Positions 1 to 43,052 of a stretch of 64,000 nucleotides of DNA are shown here, piece after piece. The notes below the pieces were generated by a model. That model did no database searches. It worked only from the letters and a program-made list of their open reading frames with translations, and was not told the DNA's origin. Position numbers and translations under genes: made by a program. The DNA is from Delphinus delphis (lineage: Eukaryota > Chordata > Mammalia > Artiodactyla > Delphinidae), in assembly GCF_949987515.2 (NCBI RefSeq), contig NC_082697.1:24249730-24313729 (forward strand). The letters are read 5' to 3'. Positions within the stretch are counted from its first letter, which is position 1. Each line of letters starts with the position of its first letter.

Positions 1-204
1 CCTATTTTATATATTTTAAATGGTCTATAAGTGAACTTAAGAGGAATGTGTGTAAAAATTTCTTTCTTAAAAGTTAAGGTGTATCAGGTTTTTAAAACAG
101 AATGTATCTTACTGATTAAGTCTCAAACAATCATTAAGACAAAACCTCTCATTTTCTTTCTTTCAAATGTTCTTTTGACTGTTGCAATCCTAATAGGGAC
201 AGAA

Positions 205-208
<4 letters not shown>

Positions 209-247
<39 letters not shown>
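209..247. repeat. (AC)n microsatellite
   Basis: Uninterrupted AC dinucleotides over about 39 bases, followed by a short G-rich run. Likely polymorphic. Confidence 0.98.
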
Positions 248-250
<3 letters not shown>

Positions 251-420
251 GGGGGGGGAGAGAGGGTGCTTTTCACAGATGTCAGAAAAAGCCCTTTTTC
301 ACAAGAATACAACTATCTTATTTATCATTTCAAATGGGTACATAACCTATCAAGTGAACGTTGATAAAATAACTTGGTGATGTCTACCTGGTTGATTATT
401 TAGGGTTATGCCTACTAGTC

Positions 421-722
421 TAATATTACAAATACAGAATTGGTTCCAGAACACTCCTCAGATACTCAAGTCCCTCATATAAAATGGCATAGTATTTGCA
501 TATAACCAGGCACATCATCCAGTATACTTTAATCATCTCTGGATTACTTGTAATACCTAATATAATGTAAATGCTGCATAAATAGCTGTCAATAAAATGT
601 TATGTAAATAGTTCCCAGGGCTTGGGAAATTCAATTTTCAAAATTCAAAATTTTGTCTTTTGAAACATCTTGGAATTTCCCCCCCAATATTTCCCCTCCA
701 ATATTGGAGCGCCAACTGTAGT
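421..722 (-). mobile_element. MER2-like TcMar-Tigger DNA transposon remnant
   Basis: Contains 'attggttccagaac', 'ccctcatataaaatggc', 'atttgcatataac' and a terminal 'gccaactgta', in the order of the reverse complement of the MER2 consensus as I recall it. Internally diverged. Edges approximate. Confidence 0.75.
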
Positions 723-739
723 AAAATAATAAATACCAT

Positions 740-1140
740 TTATATATCAAAAATTTCTTTCTTCCTTTGCATTATTTCTTGAGGATGAATTTCCTGGAAA
801 GGGTTACTAAGGGTATGGGTATTATTATGGTTATATATCCTTTCTGTGAGCGTTGTAACTAACTTATACTACCACTAGCAATGTTATGAGGTAAAGTTCC
901 TCTACAGTCTCACCAACACTGTACTTTTTAGGTGTGTATTTAAGATTACTAGCAAGATTAAATATTTCCCCAGATTTGCTACTGACTTCCCTCAAATGAA
1001 AATATTTTTTATTCCAATTATTTTATATAATATAAATGTTAAATGCTTAACATTCTATTAATATATCCTCATTTTATTATTATTAATATATTAATATTTC
1101 CCCAACTATCTTGCAATGACTTCATTATTATATATTAGTT
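740..1140 (-). mobile_element. Old L1 fragment
   Basis: Reads as the reverse complement of an L1 3' region: 'ctaccactagcaatg', 'cctctacagtctcaccaaca' and 'ttgctactgactt' are decayed forms of L1 text. AT-rich and strongly diverged. Confidence 0.5.
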
Positions 1141-1483
1141 TTTTATAATATGAACTTTACCATATATAGGATAGGGGCTATAATTCTTATACAGTTAAAA
1201 AAAAAAAAAGCTAAAATTAAAACCCTGCAGTTTGAGCCAGGTAAAAGTTCACAAAGGAAACGGAATCTTTCTTTAGGTCAGAAATGAGTGAAAATAAAAG
1301 TCATTCATCATGGCCAATCAATTCCCTGACTCTCTTCTTTTTAGTCTGCACCTATCATAAAACAAAGTAGAGAGAGACAAGATCGACAGAAGAGGAAAAG
1401 TAGGAAGGTAGGGAAGATTTTTGTATAGATATAATCTATAGTTCTGAATAAATACTTTTTTTCTTCTTCAATACAGACACTTA

Positions 1484-32389
<30,906 letters not shown>

Positions 32390-32539
32390 CTATAAACATC
32401 AAAAATTCCCACTTGAAAAATATGTAAATAGTGCTAGCCAGGCCATTTCCATGTCCCACTGAAGGCCACACAATAACCAGTGGCCTTCACATTGCTAAAT
32501 ATAATTTTCAATTCTAGTATCCATCCTGCGTTAACCTAT

Positions 32540-33670
32540 CAGCAAAATCTGACATGATCATTCCTTCTTCCATGGTTTTTCTTCCTTTTAGTTCCCAAGA
32601 CACATTCTCTAGGTTTATGTCCTACATTACTGATTGTTCCTTCTTAGACTCCTTTGATGATTCCTTCTCTTCTCTCCACCCTCCTAATACTGGAAAGTCC
32701 TAGGACTCAGTTCTTGTTTCCCTCTTCTCTCATCGCTCCATACTCATTTCCTCAAGGATATCATCCACTGTTATGGCTTTAAATATCATCTATATATCAA
32801 CAAGTCCCAACTTTATATTTCTATTACAGACTTCACTCCTGAATTCTAAACAACTTCACTTGCGTATCTAAAAGACACTCTGAACTTAACAGATCCAAAA
32901 TGGAACTCCTGATGTTCTCTGTAAACTATCTCAGTTGATGGCAATTTCATTCTTTCAGCAGCTCAAGCCAAAAACCTTGGAGTCATCCTTGACTCCTTTC
33001 TATTTCCTTTCCAACCCGCTGGCAAATTCTGATGTCTCTATTTGTAAAAATATATCTAGAATCTAGACATTTCTCACCACCTCTACCACCAATCTGTCCA
33101 GACCCACCTCTGACAGCCATTTTTTTCCTAAATTATGCCCCTCTCCTAGATTAACCTAAAAGGTCTCCCTTTTTCCACCCTTGTCTAGCTTTAGTACCTA
33201 TTCTTAACACAACCTGGATGATTCTTTTAAAATGTTAAAAACCTTTCAAAACCTTCCCATTTTACTCAGAGTAAAAGCCTGAATCCTGAAAGACCCTATA
33301 TGATACATGCTTCCACTGCTCCCAACTTCCTGAACTTATTTCCCTGCTACTCTCCTCCCCTACTCAGGCACATACTTCCCTATTATTCTTGAAATATGCC
33401 AGCACATTCTTGCCTTTAGACGTTCATTCTACTTGTCTTCTTCACAATATTCAGTCTGCTCCACTTATGATGATCATTTTCTTCTCCTATAAACTATGTG
33501 ACCTTCTGACATACTAAGTAATTTACTTGGTAAGTATGTTTATTGATTTTGACTCCCTAAGCTAGAATATAAACTCCATGTGAATGGGGGATCTTTTTGC
33601 TTTGTTCACTGATGAAACCCAGAAGCCCAAAACAGGGCCTGTGGCTACTGAATTATACTAAATGAACACC
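32540..33670 (+). mobile_element. L2 LINE 3' region
   Basis: 'ctggatgattcttttaaaat', 'agagtaaaagcctgaatcct', 'ctagaatataaactccatgt' and 'ctttgttcactgatgaaacc' match the L2 3' layout. Confidence 0.65.
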
Positions 33671-33769
33671 TCTAACATATCTTCTTCAGCCAATAATCAT
33701 GGAAGAGTTAATCCCCCTGTGGAAAGGGCATGATTTGTATACAATAAAAAAGATTTTATAACAAAGTCA

Positions 33770-33960
33770 GAACACTTGGGTTTGATTCCTGGCTACAACA
33801 CTCACTATATGATACTATTTGAGTCATATAACTTCTCTAGGTCCCAGTTTCCTGTCAGAGAAATGGGGATAATACCACCTCTACCTCACAGGGCTTTTGT
33901 AAGACTGAATGATTATATCTGTGGGAAAAAAAATGCTCTGTGAATGTTTATTATTTATCA
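33770..33960 (+). mobile_element. MIR SINE
   Basis: 'gggtttgattcctggctac', 'cagagaaatggggataatac' and 'ctctacctcacagggctttt' are MIR. Confidence 0.9.
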
Positions 33961-33974
33961 TTAATACTCTTTGA

Positions 33975-34281
33975 ATTTATTTGTTTGTTTATTTATGGCT
34001 GCGTTGGGTTTCTGTTGTTGTGTGCAGGCTTTCTCTGGTTGTGGAGAGCAGGGGCTACACTTCATTGCGGTGCGCAGGCTTCTCACCGCGGTGGCTACTC
34101 CAGTTGCGGAGCATGGGCTTCAGTATTTGTGGTTCGCGGGCTCCAGAGTACAGGCTCAGTAGTTGTGGCACACAGGCTTAGTTCCTCTGCGGCATATGGG
34201 ATCTTCCCAGACCAGGGCTCAAACCTGTGCCCCCTGCATTGGCAGGCAGATTCTTAACCACTGCACCACCAAGGAAGTCCC
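33975..34281 (-). mobile_element. CHR-type SINE, form B
   Basis: 'atttatggctgcgttgggtt' to 'gcaccaccaaggaagtccc'. Confidence 0.93.
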
Positions 34282-34451
34282 TAAGTATGTTTTTAAAATA
34301 ACCTGTTCTTAGGCTTTCGGGGACTTGATAAAAATTTTAAGAATATTTTGAGTGGGTCAAAGTAAAGATTAAACTCAAGCAAAATTTACTCAGCACTCAC
34401 TAGTTGCCAGGTCCCATGTAAGAAATATACAAATACAATAAGGCAAAATTA

Positions 34452-34800
34452 GGCTTCCGTTCCCTGGCGGTCCAGTGGTTAGGACATCATGATTCCAATG
34501 CAGGGGGCGTGGGCTCGATCCCTAGTCAGGGAACTAAGATCCCACATTCCACAGGGCAACTAAGCCTGTGAGCGCTAGAGCCTGCGTGCCACAACTGGAG
34601 AGCCTGAGAGCCACAACTACTGAGCCCACACCACAACTAGAGAGCCCCATGTGCCACAACTACAGAGTCTGCGTGCCACAACTTGAGGAGCCTGTATGCC
34701 GCAAGGAACAGCCTGCACTCCGCAATAAAAGACAGCGCAGGCCACAATGAAGATTGTGCAACTAAGACCCAATGCAGCCAAATAAATTAAATATTAAAAA
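34452..34800 (+). mobile_element. CHR-type SINE, form B, long body
   Basis: Head 'ggcttccgttccctggcggt', then about nine 'gccacaactagagagcc'-like units, end 'caatgcagccaaataaatt'. The extra units make it longer than most copies. Confidence 0.92.
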
Positions 34801-34869
34801 AAGTCATGTATGTACTGATACATATTAGTTTTATATAATCAAAATTACTTAAGTATTTTAAATCCCTAA

Positions 34870-35270
34870 GAACAAAAAAATACCATTTGTAAAGACAAAC
34901 TATAGAAACCTAAGTATCAATTGGCAACCAGTTAAATAAATAGCAAACTCATACCACAGAACACTATGCAGCTATCAAAACAACTTACTAATGACTGAAA
35001 TGGAATGATTCCAAGAACATTTTTTTAAGTTACAGAATATATATAATGTGATGGTATTTTTTCAAACAAAAACAAAGTATATATTCTTGTAGGTAAATAT
35101 ACTTATAAACAAAAGCAGAAAAAGTATACATCCCCTAACTGTTTATAGTGGTTACCTTTGTGGAGAAGGGGAGAGGGTCTGTGTACTACAGGAGGTGGTC
35201 ATGGGGAACTTTGGTTTTGTATGTATTGCTTGAGTTTTTAAAAAGAAAATGTGTAGCCTACTTGTACACT
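34870..35270 (+). mobile_element. Old L1 3' fragment
   Basis: 'ctaagtatcaattggcaacc', 'ccacagaacactatgcagct' and 'ctgtttatagtggttacctt' resemble the 3' UTR of old L1 subfamilies. Confidence 0.7.
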
Positions 35271-35417
35271 TTGAAAAACAGGCAAGACAGAGTAGATTGA
35301 GAATCTACACTTCAAGTCCCATTTGAATCTACACTTCAAATCTTCTCCCCTGAGCTCCAGACTCTTAGGTCTAACCATTATTTATAACTGCCTGCATGGT
35401 TAAAATGACTAAACTGA

Positions 35418-35682
35418 GGAGACTTCCCTGGTGGCACAGTGGTTAAGAATCCACCTGCCAACGCACAGGACACGGGTTCGGGCCCTGGTCCAGGAAGATG
35501 CCATGCCACATGCCATGAAGCAACTAAGCCCCTGCGCCACAACTACTGAGTCTGCGTGCCACAACTACTGAAGCTCACACACCTAGAACCCACTCACTGC
35601 AACCAAGAGTAGCCCCTGCTCGATGCAACTAGAGAAAGCCCGCACGTAGCAACAAAGACCTACCACAGCCAAGAAAAAAAAA
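35418..35682 (+). mobile_element. CHR-type SINE, form B
   Basis: Head 'gagacttccctggtggcaca' to 'taccacagccaagaaaaaaa'. TSD GACTAAACTGA (35407-35417) and GACTAAATTGA (35683-35693). Confidence 0.94.
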
Positions 35683-35689
35683 GACTAAA

Positions 35690-36490
35690 TTGAAACTCTC
35701 CCTGGCCTCAATAGCACCACCATCCATCCAGTTGCACAAGCCAAAGCTGTGGGCATTATCTTTCCCTCATTACCAAGTTCTAAAGATACTACCTGCAAAA
35801 TATACCCTGCTATATACCTTAAAATATATGCTTATTTTTCTCCTCTTCTTAACCATCTTAGTCCAAGCCACAAACACCCATCCCTTCCCTGTCAACAAAT
35901 TACTACAAGTCACTAAATTGGTCTCTCTGCTTCTGCACCTGCTCCCTCTCCCTCCCACCACCCATTCTCCACACAGCAACTAGGGTACTCTTTTAAACAC
36001 GAAAGTTAGATCATGCTCTACTCTGCTTAAACATCCAATAATTGCCTATCTCACCTAAAATAGAATCCAAATTCCTCACCCTGGCTTACAGAAGTCCCAC
36101 TACATTCCATCCATGACCTACTCTCTTGACTTCTCCTCATATCATTCTCTCCCTTACCCACTGCAAATATGGATTTCTTTCTATTTCTTAAACACACTAA
36201 GGTCATTCCAGACTTACAGGCTTTACACTAACTGTTCCCTCTGCTCGGAATGTTTTTCCCTCTTACCTTTAAATAGCTAACATCTTATCTTATATTCAGG
36301 TCTCAAGTTAATACTCAAATACTCAGAGAGGTCTTCCCTGACTACTCAATCTAATGTAGCCATCCTATTACTTTCTATCACACCGCTGAAATTTTTCTGA
36401 TTAAATTTTTTACTGACTATAAGGTCCACAAAGGTAGGCAACCTTGTCTGCCTTGCTAATCAGTGTCTAGAATATTCCACAGTTGTTTTT
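35690..36490 (+). mobile_element. L2 LINE 3' region
   Basis: 'gttccctctgctcggaatgt', 'tcagagaggtcttccctgac', 'ctataaggtccacaaaggta' and 'tcagtgtctagaat' follow L2. Confidence 0.72.
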
Positions 36491-36561
36491 TTTAATTAAC
36501 TAATGTCCGCAATTTATATTTAGGTCCACTCTTTGTGAACCTTATACAGTCCTATGGATTT

Positions 36562-36792
36562 GTTATTGTTGTTTTGTTTTTTGGGGTTTTTTTTTTTGCG
36601 GTACGCGGGCCTCTCACTGTTGTGGCCTCTCCCGTTGCGGAGCACAGGCTCTGGACTCGCAGACACAGTGGCCATGGCTCACGGGCCCAGCCGCTCCGTG
36701 GCATGTGGGATCTTCCCGGACCGGGGCACGAACCCGTGTCCCCTGCATCGGCAGGTGGACTCTCAACCACTGCGCCACCAGGGAAGCCCCCT
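36562..36792 (-). mobile_element. CHR-type SINE, form A
   Basis: 'ttttgcggtacgcgggcctc' to 'gcgccaccagggaagcccc'. TSD GTCCTATGGATTT at 36549-36561 and 36793-36805. Confidence 0.96.
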
Positions 36793-36805
36793 GTCCTATG
36801 GATTT

Positions 36806-37680
36806 TGACAAACACATAACTGCCATGTATCCACTATTATAGTATCACACAGAATAATCTCACAACCCTAAAAGTCCCCTGTGCTTCACCTACTCATCCC
36901 TCTTCCCTCACTAAGAACCTCTGGCAACCACTTGTCTATTTACTGTTTCTATAATTTTGCCTCTTCCAGAATGTCAGATAGGTAGAAGCACACAATTTAG
37001 AGCCTCAGCCTGGCTTCTTTCACTCAGCAGTATGATTAAAGTTTCCTCCATATCTTTTCAGAGCTTGGCAGCTTTTTTTTAAATTGCTGAGTAATATTTC
37101 ATGTGTGTTTATTCCACAGTATATACATTTGCTTACTGAAGGATATGTTAGTTGTTTCCAGTTTTTGGCAATTATGAATAAAGCTGCTATAAGTATTCAT
37201 GTTCAGGTTCCTTGTGGATATAAGTTTTCGACTCAATTGGGTAAACAGGACTACAATTACTGGATGATAAGGGTAAACCTATGTTTTAGCTCTGCCAAAT
37301 GGTTTTCCAAAGTAGCTGTACCATTCTGCATTCCTATTAGGATTGAAATAGAATTTCTACTGCTTCATATCCTCACAAGCATTTGGTATTGTTAGTTTTT
37401 TGGAATTTAGCCAGTCTAACAGGTGTACAATGACGTTTCACCATTGGCCTAGTTTGTAATTCCCATATGACATATGATGTTGAGCCTCTTTTCATATGCT
37501 TATTTACCATCTATGTACACTGTTTGGTGAGATATCTGTTCAGATATTCTGCTCATTTATTATTTGTTTTCTTGCTGTCGCATTTTAAGAGTTCTTTGTA
37601 TATTTTAAATACAAGTCCTTTATGTGTTTTGCAAATATTTTCTCACAGCCTATGGCTTCTCTTTTCATTCTCTTAACAGT
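36806..37680 (-). mobile_element. L1 3' region, reverse
   Basis: 'ttgctgagtaatatttcatg', 'gttgtttccagtttttggca', 'aataaagctgctataagtat' and 'agtagctgtaccattctgca' are reverse L1 ORF2/3' UTR text. L1-like sequence may begin left of the SINE near 36495. Confidence 0.9.
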
Positions 37681-39029
37681 GTAAAGGTTTCACCAATTCC
37701 CACATGTGAGTGAGTGCGGTGAGTATGTTCCCCACACCAACAAGCAATTCTCCAACACCAGCTAAGTGTCCTACAATTTAATAAAAATCAGAGAAGAAAT
37801 AAATATAGCATGTTTTTAAATATTAAAAAAAAACCACCAAAAAAATTATTAGAAATAAACAAATACACTAAGTTGCAGAGTAAAAATATCAATATACAAG
37901 TCTGTTCTATACACTAACAATGAATCATCAAAAAACAATTAACAAAAAAATCTCATTTACAATTGCAACAAAAAGAATACCTAGGAATAAATTTAACCAA
38001 GTAGGTGAAAGACCTGTACACTGAAAACTTTAAGACGTTCTTGGAAGAAATTTAAGACAACATAAAAAAATGTAAAGGTATTCGTGCTCAGGGACTGGAA
38101 AAATTAACATTTTTAAATGTCCGTATTACCTAAAGCAATCTACAGAACCAATGCAATCCCTATCAAAATCCCAATGACATTTTTCACATTAATAGAACAA
38201 CAACAACAACAAAATCCTAAAATCTGTAAGGAGTAACAAAAGGCCCCAAGTAGCCACAGCAATCCTGAGTGGGGGGGAAAAAACCCAAAGCTCGAAGTAT
38301 CATTCACTCTGATTTCAAATTATATTACAAAGCTTTGGTAATCAAAACAGCATGGTATTGGCAGAAAAAGTGACATAGATCAATGGAACAGAATTGAGAA
38401 TTCAGAAATAAACACACATATGGACAATTAATTTACAAAACAAGAACAAAGAACATAAAGTGGAGAAAGTGTAGTCTCTTCAATAAATGATGTTGGGAAA
38501 ACTGGACAGTTAACATGCAAAAGAATGAAACTAGACCACTATCTTACACCATAAACAACGTCAACTCAAAAGGGATTAAGGACTTGAATGTAAGACCTGA
38601 AACCATAAAACTCCTAGAAGAAAACACACATCAGTCTTAGCAATATCTTTCTGGATATGTCTCCTCAGGCAAGGCAAACAAAAGCAAAAATAAACAAATG
38701 GGACTACATCAAACTAAAAAGCTTCTGCACAGCAAAGGAAACCATCAACAAAATGAAAATTCAACCTACCTACTCAGAGAAGATATTTGCAAATCATATC
38801 CAATAAGGAGTTAATATTCAAAATACATAAAGAACAACCAAAAAATAAACCACCCGATTAAGAATGGGCAGAGGAAGTGAACAGACCCTTTTCCAAAGAC
38901 ATACAGATAGGGAACAGGGACATGAAAAGATGTTCAACATTACTAAGTATTATGGAAATGCAAATCAAAACCACAAATGAGTTATCACCTCATACCATTA
39001 GAATAACTATTATCAAAAAGGCAAGAAAT

Positions 39030-39081
39030 TGGGCTTCCCTGGTGGCGCAGTGGTTGAGAGAAAAAAAAAAGGCCAAAAAAA
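39030..39081 (+). mobile_element. Head-only form A SINE (about 31 nt plus A-rich tail) with TSD
   Basis: Only the first 31 nt of a form A head are present (to 'gtggttgagag'), then A runs broken by 'ggcc'. A 15-bp TSD AAAAAGGCAAGAAAT flanks it (39015-39029 and 39082-39096), so the short form spans the whole insertion. Confidence 0.93.
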
Positions 39082-39422
39082 AAAAAGGCAAGAAATAACA
39101 AGGGTTGGAGAGGATGTAGAGAAAAGGGAATCCTCATACACTGTTGGTAGGAGTGTAAATTACTGCAGCCACTATGGAGAGTTCTCAAAAATTAAGAATA
39201 GAACTACAATATGATCCAGCTACTCCATTTCTAAGTATTTATCCAAAGAATTCAAAAACATCTAATTTGAAAAGATATATGCATACCTATGTTCAATCCA
39301 GCACTATATACAATAGCCAAGATATGTAAACAACCTAAGTGCCTATCCATGGATGAAGAAGATGCAATATATATATAATGGAATACTACTCAGCCGTAAA
39401 AAATTCTTTTAAAAATAAAGGA

Positions 39423-39636
39423 GGGCTCCCCTGGTGGCGCAGTGGTTGAGAGTCCGCCTGCCGATGCAGGGGACATGGGTTCATGCCCCGGTCCGGGAGG
39501 ATCCCGCATGCCGCGGAGCGGCTGGGCCCGTGAGCCATGGCCGCTGGGCCTGCGCGTCCGGAGCCTGTGCTCCGCAACGGGAGAGGCCACAACAGTGAGA
39601 GGCCCGCGTACCACAAAAAAATAAAAAATAAAAAAT
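39423..39636 (+). mobile_element. CHR-type SINE, form A
   Basis: 'gggctcccctggtggcgcag' to 'gaggcccgcgtaccac' with (ATAAAAA)n tail. TSD AAAAATAAAGGA at 39411-39422 and 39637-39648. Confidence 0.95.
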
Positions 39637-39655
39637 AAAAATAAAGGAAATCTTG

Positions 39656-39974
39656 GGACTTCCCTGGTGGCACAGTGGTTAAGAATCCACTGCCAATGCA
39701 GGGGACATGGGTTCAAGCCCTGGTCCAGGAAGATCCCACATGCCGCAGAGCAACTAAGCCCATGCACCACAACTACTGAGCCTGCAAGCCACAACTACTG
39801 AGGCCCACACACCTAGAGCCCGTGCTCCACAACAAGAGAAGCCACTGCAATGAGAAAACCATGCACTGCAACAAAGAGTAGCCCCCGCTCGCCGCAACTA
39901 GAGAAAGCCCATGCGCAGCAACAAAGACCCAACACAGCCAAAAATAAATTAATTAACTTAAAAAAAAAAAAAAA
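39656..39974 (+). mobile_element. CHR-type SINE, form B, full length
   Basis: 'ggacttccctggtggcacag' to 'acacagccaaaaataaatta'. TSD GGAAATCTTG (39646-39655) and GGACATCTTG (39975-39984). Confidence 0.95.
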
Positions 39975-40299
39975 GGACATCTTGCCATTTGCAACAACAT
40001 GGATGGACCTAGAGGGTATTATACTAAGTGAAATAAGTCAGACAGAGAAAGACACATACTGTATGATTTCACTCATATGGTAGGGGGGAGTTCAAACCAA
40101 ACCAAACAAAAATGAGCACACAGAGAGAAGAGAGCAGCGGTTAGCAGAGAGCAAGTGGGGGAAGGGTGATATGGATAAAGGGAGTCAGCTGTACAGTGAC
40201 GAATGGAAACTACACTCTTGGTGGTGAGCATGTTGTAGTGTATACAGAAGTCAAAATATAATTTTGTACACATGAAACATATAATGTTATAAACCAATG

Positions 40300-40513
40300 G
40301 GGTTTTTTTGGGGTTTTTTTTTGCGGTACGTGGGCCTGTCACTGTTGTGGCCTCTCCCGTTGCGGAGCACAGGCTCCGGACACGCAGGCTCAGCGGCCAT
40401 GACTCACGGGCCCAGCCGCTCCGCGGCATGTGGGATCCTCCTGGACCGGGCACAAACCCGTGTCCCCTGCATCGGCAGGTGGACTCTCAACCACTGCGCC
40501 ACCAGGGATGCCC
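40300..40513 (-). mobile_element. CHR-type SINE, form A
   Basis: 'ttttgcggtacgtgggcctg' to 'gccaccagggatgccc'. TSD TAAACCAATG (40290-40299) and TAAACCAGTG (40514-40523). Confidence 0.95.
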
Positions 40514-40871
40514 TAAACCAGTGTTTTATTAGTCAATCAATGAAAAGGTTATCTGTCAAACCACTAATCTAACAGAACAGACTTCAGTGGCCACACAAGA
40601 CAAAGAATACAGGACTGCACAAAATTAGTTTGGAAAAGTCACCAAACAATCAAATGACAACCACAGGAAGCAGCAACAAGAAACCATGAGATGGGGGAAG
40701 AATATAATTTCCAGAGTTGCCACATTATAACATTCAAAATGTTCAGTTTTCATACTAGCAAACCGAATTCAACAGCACATTAAAAGGATTAATACATCAT
40801 GACCAAGTGGGATTAATCCCTGGGATGCAAGACTGGGTCAACATATGAAAATTAACATGATCAACAAGGAC

Positions 40872-41040
40872 GAACCGTATAGCACAGGGAACTCTATTCA
40901 GTATTCTGTGATAATCTATATGAGAAAAGAATCTAAAAAAGAATGAATATATGTATAACTGAATCACTCTGCTGTACACCTGAAACTAACACAACATTGT
41001 AAATCAACTATACTCCAGTAAAACTAAAATATTTTTAAAA
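40872..41040 (+). mobile_element. Young L1 3' UTR piece inside the older L1
   Basis: 'gtatagcacagggaactcta', 'gaatatatgtataactgaat' and 'gtaaatcaactatactccag' are the cetartiodactyl L1 3' UTR. Older ORF2 text ('aaatgtgttataccacatta') resumes after it. Confidence 0.85.
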
Positions 41041-41456
41041 GAGAAAGATAATAAATGTGTTATACCACATTAAAAGATTAAGGGTAAAAATCACATGATC
41101 ATCATAACTGATGCAGAAGAGCATCTGACAAAATTCAATACTGTTTCATGATAAAAACTGTCAGATTAGGAATAGAAGGAAATTACCTCAACAAAATAAA
41201 AGCTACATATGAAAAGACCACAGCTAACATCACACTCAAAGGTGAAAAACTGAAACCTTTTCTTCTAATACTAGGAACAAGACAGGATGCCCATTCTTAC
41301 CACTTCTAGTCAACACAGTACTGGAAGTCCTAGCAAAACCAATTAAGGTAGAAAAAGAAATAAAAGGCACCCAAATTGGAAAGGAAGAAGGAAAATTATC
41401 TCTGTCCCCAGATGACATGATCTTATATATAAAAAACTCAATAAAGCCTCCACACA

Positions 41457-41585
41457 GGGACTTCCCTGGCAGTCCAGTGGTAAAGACTCCACACTTCCAC
41501 TGCAGGGGACACGGGTTGGATCCCTGGTGGGGGAACTAAGATACCGCGTGCCGCGCAGTGCAACACCTCCCCCGCAAATAAAAGA
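41457..41585 (+). mobile_element. CHR-type SINE, form C-like
   Basis: 'gggacttccctggcagtcca', 'gttggatccctggtggggga', tail 'caaataaaaga'. TSD CTCCACACA at 41448-41456 and 41586-41594. Confidence 0.93.
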
Positions 41586-41607
41586 CTCCACACAAAAAAC
41601 ACAATAT

Positions 41608-41821
41608 GGGCTTCCCTGGTGGCGCAGTGGTCGAGAGTCCGCCTGCCAATGCAAGGGACACAGGTTCGTGCCCTGGTCCGGGAAGATCCCACATGCCGCG
41701 GAGTGGCTAGACCCGTAAGACATGGCCGCTGAGCCTGCGCGTCCGGAGCCTGTGCTCCGCAACGGGAGAGGCCACAACAATGAGAGGCCCGCATACTGCA
41801 AAACAAAAAACAAAAAACCCC
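41608..41821 (+). mobile_element. CHR-type SINE, form A
   Basis: 'gggcttccctggtggcgcag' to 'gaggcccgcatactgc' plus A-rich tail. TSD CACAATAT at 41600-41607 and 41822-41829. The flank right of it (to about 41865) is again a young L1 tail. Confidence 0.94.
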
Positions 41822-43052
41822 CACAATATTGTAAATCAACTATACTCCAATAAAAATTAAACTGTTAAAAACTAACTTTTTAAAATACAGCAAACTTGTA
41901 CGATACAAAATCAACATAGAAAAATTAGCTGCATCCCTATACACTAACAATTAACTATCCGGAAAAAAAAATTAAGAAACAATCCCATTCACAATAACAT
42001 CAAAAATAAAAGATACTTAGGAATAAACTTAACAAAGGAAATAAAAACTACAAAACATTGCTGAAAGAAATTAAAGATACAAATAAATGGAAAGACATCC
42101 TGTACTCATGAATTGAAAGATAAAGTATTGTTAAAATGTCCAAACTACCCGAAGTGATCTACAGATTCAATGCAATCCCTATTAAAATCCCAATGGAATT
42201 TTTTAAATAGAAAAAATCCTAAAATTCAAATGGATCCAAATAGCCAAAATAATGTTGAGAAAGAAGAACAAAACTGAGATATCACACTACCTGATTTTTA
42301 GAATATTACAAAGCTACAGTAATTAAGACAGTATGGTACTGGCATAAAGATAGGCATATAGAGCAATGCAACAGAATAGAGCGCCCAGAAATAGACCCAC
42401 AAATATACAGACAACTAATATTCAACAAGGTTGTCAAGAATACGCAATGGGGAAAGAATAATCTCTTCAACAAGTGGTGCTGGGAAAACTGAATATCCAC
42501 ATGCAAAAGAATGAAATTGGATCCTTATCTTACACCATAAACAAAAATCAACTCAAAATGGATGAAAGTCTAAAACATAAGACATGACACTGTAAAACTC
42601 CTAGAAGAAAATATAGGGGAAAAGCTTTGTGACATTGGTCTTGGCAATGATTTATTGGATATTACACCAAAAGCACAAGCAACAAAAGCAAAAAAGACAA
42701 CAGGGACTACACCAAACTAAAAAGCTTCTGCTCTGCAAAAGGAAAGAATCAACACAGTAAAAAGACAGCCTGTGAAACAGAAGAAAATATTTGCAAACCA
42801 TATATCTGATAAGGAGTTATATCCAAAATACACGAGAAGCTCCTACAATTCAAAAGCAAAAGACCCCAAACAACCCAGTTTTAAAATGGGCGAAGGACTT
42901 GAACAGACATTTCTCCAAGGAAGACACACATATAACCAATAGGTGTGTGAAAAGATGCTTGACGTCACTAATTATCCAGAAAATGCAAATCAAAACCACG
43001 AGACCTCATCTCACACCTGTTAGGATGGTCACTATCAAAAAACAAAAAAACT

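Larger units (their letters stand above)
37840..40289 (+). mobile_element. L1 ORF2 3' part and 3' UTR, with three SINE insertions
   Basis: 'gttctatacactaacaatga', 'ccaatgcaatccctatcaaa', 'catggtattggcagaaaaag', 'gtggagaaagtgtagtctct', 'gcttctgcacagcaaaggaa' and 'ggatggacctagagggtatt' follow L1 order. Broken by stops and frameshifts. Confidence 0.94.

Noticed and set aside
31..345. 104-codon ORF with a run of Thr-His
   Set aside because: The run is the translated CA microsatellite; the rest has no likeness to a protein.
34560..34760. Regular 20-30 bp repeats considered as a CRISPR-like array
   Set aside because: They are the body units of a form B SINE in a mammalian genome; no unique spacers.
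36535..36826. Overlapping ORFs of 60-130 codons with sequences such as SLLWPLPLRSTGSG, here and at about 20 other places
   Set aside because: They are translations of form A and B SINE copies on either strand; the same peptide recurs wherever a SINE lies.
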